Source: an uncultured Rhodoferax sp.
Lineage (GTDB): Bacteria; Pseudomonadota; Gammaproteobacteria; Burkholderiales; Burkholderiaceae_C
DNA length: 11,530 nucleotides
Assembly: GCA_936943465.1 (NCBI GenBank)
Contig: CAKZJN010000289.1
Coordinates: 1-11,530, forward strand
Direction of reading: 5' to 3'
Part shown: positions 7,608-11,530 of the stretch, piece by piece
Position numbering within the stretch: position 1 is the first letter of the stretch
How the letters are laid out: each line of letters starts with the position of its first letter
The notes under the pieces: generated by a model
What the model was told of the DNA's origin: nothing
Database searches by the model: none
The model's input: only the letters and a program-made list of their open reading frames with translations
Position numbers and translations under genes: made by a program

Positions 7608-9974
7608 TCACGCCTTTTTGGCCTTGCGCGTGCTCTTTCGGGCGGCTGCCTTAGATGTCACGACAGGGCTTTCGGACTTATTCTCAGCCAGGCCCAGAAT
7701 TTGTTCCATGCGCTGGATCAACTTCAGCGAGTGCGGCTCCATTTCTTCGCGCGCGCCCACAATGAAGTTCACCAGTTCCATGGCACGGTCGCGGTCTGCC
7801 GCAGTGCGTAGCAGCACCGGCAGCGTTTCGACCGCCAGCTTGGGCTCAAACTCGGCAATGATGGACTGTTCCTGAATCAGCTCGCCACGGCGCTCCGGCC
7901 CCATGGCCTTGAACGGATCGGTGCCGTTGAGCACTTGCGCCGAGCGCTCCAGCCGGTCACGGCGTACCGAACCGCGCGAACCGGCCAGCAGCACCAGCAT
8001 GCGAATCACGCCGCCAGCCAAGTCTCCGCGTTCGATGGAAGCCAGTGCCTTTTGCACCTGCGGCGAACGGCGCAGGGTGTGCGGATGGTCGGTGGTTTCG
8101 ACAACCGGTGCCTGGGCCATCGCGCGCAGCGCGGGGGAGCCGTAAATGCTGAGGAAGGTGTTTTCGTACGCCGCGTCGCGCAGGTCCCGGAACAGGTCCA
8201 GTCCCTGAATGACGCTTTCGGCCCACAGGCGCTCAAACGCCAGCAGAGGGTTTGTGGGCGAAGCCTTCTGGCGCTGGGTTCGCGCCCATTCAACCGCCGG
8301 CTCCAATGCCGGCATGACCGGGTTGGCGTCGGAAAACAGCTTGCGGCTCACCCGCGACGGATGGGCCTCGCGCAGGGCTTCGGCCGATTCGGGCGTCACC
8401 AGGCTTTGCACGGCGGGGCGGACGGCCACGTCATACAACTCGGCACCCAGCGCAGACAGGCGCGCTACCGCAGCAAAGTCTTTCTCTTGCTCGCGGTCGT
8501 TTTCCACCGTGGTGAGAATGTCCTGCATGGTGCGGTCATGGAAGCTGACGAAGAAGTGCTCGTTCCCTTCGGTGCCCTTGGTCTCGTCGATCTTCATCTC
8601 GTAGAGACCGGGCGCCAGTGCCTCAATGGTCTTGAGGGTGGAGGCCACTTCGGCGTGTTCTTTGCGTGCAATGGAGGACGACACGAAGATGCCCAGATGC
8701 CCGACCTTGTCGTGCACCATGTAAATGATGCGCTGGCCCCGGACCCGAATTTCCTGCTCGTCGGTAAAGGTGTCCACGATCCAGTTGAGCGCCTGTTGCG
8801 GTGGCGTGATGTTGTCGCCACGGCTGGCGAACACGATGATGGGTGAGCGGATCACCTTCAGGTCCAGGCGCTGACCAGGTTCCAGTTCGGCCTCGCCGCG
8901 TGCCAATTTGTTGCCGACAAACAGTTGTTCGACGATCCAGCGGATTTCTCCGGCGTTGGTGAAGTGGAAACCGCCCCACCACTTTTCAAATTCCAGGAAG
9001 CCTTCGCGCTTGTTGTCCACGTCGGCAAACAGGTCGTAGTACTTGCCGAAGAAGTTGCGGCTCGGGTTGAGCATTTCAAAGTTGCTCACCAGATGGGCGC
9101 CGTCGAATTCGCCACCGCCCAGGTCGGCCATCAGCAGTGCAGGCATCACGCCGCCCAGCAGGCCACCGTTGTAGCGCATCGGGTTCTCACCGATCTGGCC
9201 CGACCAGGTAGACACGGGTGCGCCATTGATGACCAGCGGGCCAGTGATGTCGGGGTTGGCTGCCGACAAAATGAGGGTGGCCCAGCCACCCTGGCAGTTA
9301 CCCACCACCACGGCCTTGGGCGATTCGGGGTGGCGGCGTGCAATTTCGTGGAGGAATTCGGCTTCGGCCTGCATCACATCAGCCAGCGTTTGGCCCGGCT
9401 CCGGGTGCTGGCGGAACACCACAAAGTACACCGGATGGCCGGCGCGCAGCGCCACGCCTACCTGGCTATCGGGCTTGAAGCCGCCAATGCCCGCGCCGTG
9501 TCCGGCACGCGGGTCGATGATCATGTAGGGACGCTTCCAGTCGAACACCTTCACGCCCTTGGGCGGCAAGATTTTGAGCAACTGGTAATTGACCGGACGT
9601 TCCAGTTTGCGGCCGTCCACCAGCAACTCGTATTCGTAGTCCAGTACCGGGGGAGTTCCCGCTTCTTCGTGGGCTTTGTCAATATTGCCGCGCTCGCGCA
9701 GCACGTCGATGGTCAGTGCCAGGCGCTGTGCGGCGTCGGTGCCATATTCCATGAACATCTTGTAGGCGTCGGCCGCAGTCAATGCGGTGGCCAGATTCGT
9801 CTGGGCATTTGCCAGCGACTTGGCCAGATCCATCGCGCGTTGCAGATGGTCCGTCACAATTTTCTTGCGGTGGTGTGAGGCGCTGGTGAGCAGGCGGCTG
9901 GACTGGTTGCTCACGGTGGCCAGATCCACGGGCAGGTTCTGCAGGAGAGGGAGATTCTGTATATTGGAAGACAT
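7608..9974 (-). CDS. DUF3141 protein: large alpha/beta hydrolase with PHA-synthase-like Cys triad
   Basis: This 788-aa protein (from the ATG at 9974) belongs to the DUF3141 family, related to poly(3-hydroxyalkanoate) synthases. The N-terminal 100 residues are helical and amphipathic, somewhat phasin-like. The alpha/beta-hydrolase core (about 130-450) has VVVGNCQGGWA, whose G-N-C-Q-G-G matches the GxCxGG 'lipase box' of PHA synthases with Cys227 as nucleophile. It is followed by VFASRGDNITPP (Asp387) and HDKVGHLGIF (His426), which complete a Cys-Asp-His triad. The C-terminal 300 residues are mostly helical with no domain I recognise and end in a Lys/Arg/Ala tail (AARKSTRKAKKA), similar in style to the basic tails of granule- or DNA-binding proteins such as PhaM and PhaF. 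The ATG at 9974 is preferred over 10016 because GGA lies six bases upstream. Its stop overlaps the GTG of the next gene by three bases. The enzyme could be a PHA synthase-like, depolymerase or thiolysis-type enzyme; the reaction is not established. Confidence 0.88.
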   Translation of the reverse strand: MSSNIQNLPLLQNLPVDLATVSNQSSRLLTSASHHRKKIVTDHLQRAMDLAKSLANAQTNLATALTAADAYKMFMEYGTDAAQRLALTIDVLRERGNIDKAHEEAGTPPVLDYEYELLVDGRKLERPVNYQLLKILPPKGVKVFDWKRPYMIIDPRAGHGAGIGGFKPDSQVGVALRAGHPVYFVVFRQHPEPGQTLADVMQAEAEFLHEIARRHPESPKAVVVGNCQGGWATLILSAANPDITGPLVINGAPVSTWSGQIGENPMRYNGGLLGGVMPALLMADLGGGEFDGAHLVSNFEMLNPSRNFFGKYYDLFADVDNKREGFLEFEKWWGGFHFTNAGEIRWIVEQLFVGNKLARGEAELEPGQRLDLKVIRSPIIVFASRGDNITPPQQALNWIVDTFTDEQEIRVRGQRIIYMVHDKVGHLGIFVSSSIARKEHAEVASTLKTIEALAPGLYEMKIDETKGTEGNEHFFVSFHDRTMQDILTTVENDREQEKDFAAVARLSALGAELYDVAVRPAVQSLVTPESAEALREAHPSRVSRKLFSDANPVMPALEPAVEWARTQRQKASPTNPLLAFERLWAESVIQGLDLFRDLRDAAYENTFLSIYGSPALRAMAQAPVVETTDHPHTLRRSPQVQKALASIERGDLAGGVIRMLVLLAGSRGSVRRDRLERSAQVLNGTDPFKAMGPERRGELIQEQSIIAEFEPKLAVETLPVLLRTAADRDRAMELVNFIVGAREEMEPHSLKLIQRMEQILGLAENKSESPVVTSKAAARKSTRKAKKA

Positions 9975-10010
9975 GTGATTTCCAGGTGGTTGGACCGGCC
10001 CCACAGGGGC

Positions 10011-10021
10011 CTGCATCGCAG
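10011..10021. promoter_or_regulatory. CTGC-N3-GCAG inverted repeat in the DUF3141 leader
   Basis: CTGCATCGCAG has the symmetric CTGC/GCAG half-sites reported for PhaR-type PHA regulators in alphaproteobacteria. It lies about 37 bases upstream of the DUF3141 start. It abuts a small GGCCCC-ACA-GGGGCC hairpin (9997-10011). The sequence symmetry is seen directly; binding by a PhaR homologue is inference, and so short a motif can occur by chance. Confidence 0.25.
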
Positions 10022-10028
10022 TTTTCAG

Positions 10029-10051
10029 TGTAGAGGCACCGGGCCTCTACA
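10029..10051. repeat. Perfect 9-bp inverted repeat upstream of the DUF3141 gene
   Basis: TGTAGAGGC (10029-10037), loop ACCGG, then GCCTCTACA (10043-10051) form a perfect 9-bp stem in the 115-bp gap between the phasin terminator and the DUF3141 start. No T-run follows it on the minus strand, so it is not an intrinsic terminator. It may be a protein-binding dyad or a leader hairpin controlling the DUF3141 and CoA-transferase genes. I see no clear promoter hexamers in this gap. Confidence 0.5.
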
Positions 10052-10089
10052 AGCTTTCGAAACGCTGAACCTCCGCCCCCCCAACGCAC

Positions 10090-10121
10090 AAAAACCCGCT
10101 CGGCCGGAGCCTGCGGGCTTT
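10090..10121 (-). terminator. Intrinsic terminator of the phasin gene
   Basis: Read on the minus strand, AAAG-CCCGC pairs with GCGGG-TTTTT, with an inner GGC-TCCG-GCC stem-loop, and the right arm runs into five T residues. This is a classical rho-independent terminator about 25 bases after the phasin stop codon. It separates the abundant phasin transcript from the DUF3141 and CoA-transferase genes, which should therefore have their own promoter or depend on read-through. Confidence 0.82.
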
Positions 10122-10145
10122 CATGCGGTGACGCAGGTTCCGGAA

Positions 10146-10631
10146 TTATTTGCCGGATTTCTTGGTCTTGGTAACCGATGCCACTTGGGCAGCAACCGAA
10201 GCGCCTTTTTCCATCACGGAGTCCAGGGTGGACTCAGCGGTAGAAGCAGCGGCCTTCAGGTTCTTGGCAACCGGGGCGAAGGCTTCGCGAGCGGGGTGGG
10301 CCTTTTCAATGGCGTCCACGCTGCTGTGGAACTGGTCCACGCTCAGGGAAGTAGCAGCCTTCAGGTTCTTGGCGAACATGGCCATGCCGGCTTCGGCGGA
10401 TGCCTTGAACACTTCAAACGCGGCTTGCGGGTCCTTGGCGCCCTTGATGGACTCGACCGATTCGGTCAGAGCGGCTTGGGCTTCCTTGGCTTGTGCCTGG
10501 GCCAGATCAGCCCATGCCTTCAGGTTGTCCTGCACGGGCTTCAGGGCTTCCTGAACAGCGGCGGGGTTCATCTTGGGAGCGGACTCTTGCATGGTTTTTG
10601 CGATGGCTTCGAAGGGTGTGTTCTTGAACAT
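10146..10631 (-). CDS. phaP: Phasin family protein (PHA granule surface protein)
   Basis: This 161-aa protein has the composition and layout of TIGR01841-type phasins. These are small, soluble, almost wholly helical amphipathic proteins that coat polyhydroxyalkanoate granules and control their number and size. It is rich in Ala, Lys, Glu and Gln, has no Cys, no signal peptide and no membrane helix. It begins MFKNTPFEAIAKTMQ, has helical segments such as VQEALKPVQDNLKAWADLAQ (27-46) and ends in a short basic tail (VTKTKKSGK). The repeated element KNLKAA occurs twice. The ATG at 10631 is preceded by AAAGG about seven bases upstream. The gene is monocistronic: a strong terminator follows and a PhaR-like operator precedes it. 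The family is clear; which of several possible phasin paralogues it is cannot be told from this window. Confidence 0.9.
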   Translation of the reverse strand: MFKNTPFEAIAKTMQESAPKMNPAAVQEALKPVQDNLKAWADLAQAQAKEAQAALTESVESIKGAKDPQAAFEVFKASAEAGMAMFAKNLKAATSLSVDQFHSSVDAIEKAHPAREAFAPVAKNLKAAASTAESTLDSVMEKGASVAAQVASVTKTKKSGK

Positions 10632-10652
10632 GGTGGGCCTTTGGTAAGTAAT

Positions 10653-10674
10653 TTGTTGCAGTGCAGCAATTATT
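10653..10674 (-). promoter_or_regulatory. PhaR-like operator overlapping a candidate -10 box upstream of phaP
   Basis: TTGTTGCAGTGCAGCAA (10653-10669; on the coding strand TTGCTGCACTGCAACAA) is a 17-bp near-perfect palindrome, with TGCA half-sites around a central base and one mismatched pair. It starts 21 bases upstream of the phasin ATG. Directly upstream on the coding strand is AATAAT (10669-10674 in plus coordinates), five of six matches to a -10 box, although no good -35 is seen. TGC-rich palindromes of this kind are typical PhaR sites before phasin genes. A repressor there would block transcription until PHA granules titrate it away. The binding is inferred. Confidence 0.6.
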
Positions 10675-10780
10675 CATCCGATCGCGAAAATAAGCCAGTG
10701 TTTTAAGCGGCCGTAGCTGTTTTTAGTGACGTGCACCTATTTCGACATGCCGCCTTTGGGCTGCGCCACTCACCCTGACA

Positions 10781-11530
10781 ATGGCTCCCATGCACAAAGT
10801 CCCCGAATTCGACTGGCGAACCATCAGCGCGCTCAACAGCGTGTCCACGCTGGCGCAGGTCGGGCAGTTTGGCATTGCCTTTGTGGTGCTGCCGGTGTGG
10901 CTGGCACAGCAGGGGTTGGATGCCACGCAACTCGGCCTCTACGCCGCGTCGCTCTGGCTCGGGCAATTTCCAGGGCTCGCGCTGTCGCCCCTGTTGTGTC
11001 GCCGCTTTGGGCCGCGACGGGTCATCGTGGCGGGTTTGCTGTGCAGCGTTCTGGCAATGGGCGGCATGGCGTTGGCGGTTTGGCCCTTCTGGCTGCTCGG
11101 GGGCGCTCTGGCGGGGCTGGGTCTGGGCTTGCGCTGGATCGGGCTAGAGCCCTGGCTGTACCGCATCGCGCCGGCCGAGGCGCGCGGCCGGCTGGTCGGC
11201 TTCCATGAAACCCTGATTGCACTGGCACCCATCGTGGCGCCGGTGCTTGCCAATCAGTTTGACCTGCAAGGCCGTGCCGTGTTCTGGATTGGGGTGGCGT
11301 TTACCGGCGCTGCGCTGTTGCCCCTGATGCTGGCGCGCACGGCACCACCGGATCCCGCACATGCCCCAACCGCGCATTCCCCCAAAGTCGCGCGCGCGCC
11401 GCGCTGGGATCGCGTGTTTCAGCAGGGCGTGGTCATTGCGCTAGCGGGCGGGATGATGGAAGCCGCTGTGTCCGGTCTGTTCGCCCTGTTCACGCAAGGC
11501 CGTGGCATGGGTGCCAGCCAGACCGCGGAC
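10781..11530 (+). CDS. MFS transporter, YcaD-like (N-terminal part, cut by window edge)
   Basis: An open frame of 250 codons runs from an ATG at 10781 to the window edge. It encodes the first half of a major facilitator superfamily membrane transporter. About six hydrophobic helices are visible (roughly residues 18-41, 49-71, 80-100, 102-124, 143-166, 174-193), then a charged cytoplasmic loop with PHA-like low-complexity (PPDPAHAPTAHSP, here proline/alanine), then the start of helix 7. The loop after helix 2 (LCRRFGPRRVIVAG) resembles MFS motif A without the usual Asp. The segment GLRWIGLEPWLYRIAPAEARGRL matches the helix 4/5 region of YcaD-type proteins in its core WIGxExWL. A second in-frame ATG at 10790 is an equally good start; neither has a clear ribosome site. 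It is divergent from phaP across 149 bases. The transported substrate is unknown. Confidence 0.88.
   Translation, partial: MAPMHKVPEFDWRTISALNSVSTLAQVGQFGIAFVVLPVWLAQQGLDATQLGLYAASLWLGQFPGLALSPLLCRRFGPRRVIVAGLLCSVLAMGGMALAVWPFWLLGGALAGLGLGLRWIGLEPWLYRIAPAEARGRLVGFHETLIALAPIVAPVLANQFDLQGRAVFWIGVAFTGAALLPLMLARTAPPDPAHAPTAHSPKVARAPRWDRVFQQGVVIALAGGMMEAAVSGLFALFTQGRGMGASQTAD

Noticed and set aside
5518..7875. Open plus-strand frame of 785 codons antisense to the CoA-transferase
   Set aside because: It lies opposite a well-recognised enzyme, has His/Gln/Ala/Arg-rich composition typical of antisense frames in GC-rich DNA, and shows no domain.
8925..9878. Open plus-strand frame of 317 codons antisense to the DUF3141 gene
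   Set aside because: It is a shadow of the hydrolase frame, with no ribosome site and no family resemblance.
10708..10727. AGC...GCT followed by TTTTT on the plus strand, resembling a terminator
   Set aside because: The stem has only about three pairs and no plus-strand gene lies upstream to terminate.
10703..10966. Minus-strand frame of 87 codons over the start of the transporter
   Set aside because: It overlaps the start of a clear MFS gene and its upstream region and shows no motif.

Overview
This window reads as a chromosomal segment of a GC-rich betaproteobacterium, most likely Burkholderiales/Comamonadaceae (Rhodoferax/Polaromonas-like). The basis is protein-level resemblance recalled from families (a TPR-linked receiver protein, a phasin with a PhaR-like operator, a large DUF3141 protein), not a database search. 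Nothing looks like a mobile element, CRISPR array, tRNA or rRNA. Coding density is high and the intergenic gaps are short.

Layout. Positions 1-1068 (minus strand) hold the gamma gene and the start of the alpha gene of a 2-oxoacid:ferredoxin/flavodoxin oxidoreductase; they overlap by 17 bp and run off the left edge. A divergent promoter region (1069-1294) separates them from a plus-strand signalling pair. The first member (1295-2959) is a receiver-like domain fused to TPR-type helical repeats. The second (3008-5644) is a membrane-bound hybrid histidine kinase with PAS, HisKA, HATPase, REC and HPt modules. A perfect 12-bp hairpin (5653-5679) closes this pair against the convergent genes on the right.

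Positions 5686-10631 (minus strand) form what looks like a carbon-storage/acyl-CoA block, read right to left. It contains a phasin with its own terminator and a PhaR-like operator, then a 788-aa DUF3141 alpha/beta hydrolase with a PHA-synthase-type GxCxGG box. Next, start-to-stop adjacent and probably translationally coupled, is a fused alpha+beta acyl-CoA:acetate/3-ketoacid CoA-transferase with an extra C-terminal domain. The divergent gene at 10781-11530 is the first part of an MFS transporter of the YcaD-like type.

How the genes may work together. The phasin, the Cys-nucleophile hydrolase and the CoA-transferase are plausibly one polyhydroxyalkanoate (PHA) granule or hydroxyacyl-CoA module. 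The hydrolase would act on polymer or acyl thioesters, the transferase would move CoA between short-chain acids, and the phasin would coat granules; this is inference from family and context. The kinase carries all of its own phosphorelay residues, but the adjacent receiver has Glu at the phospho-acceptor position and Gly at a metal-binding position. The neighbouring protein is therefore probably not a conventional phosphorylated partner. The least described items are the pseudo-receiver/TPR protein and the DUF3141/CoA-transferase pair.
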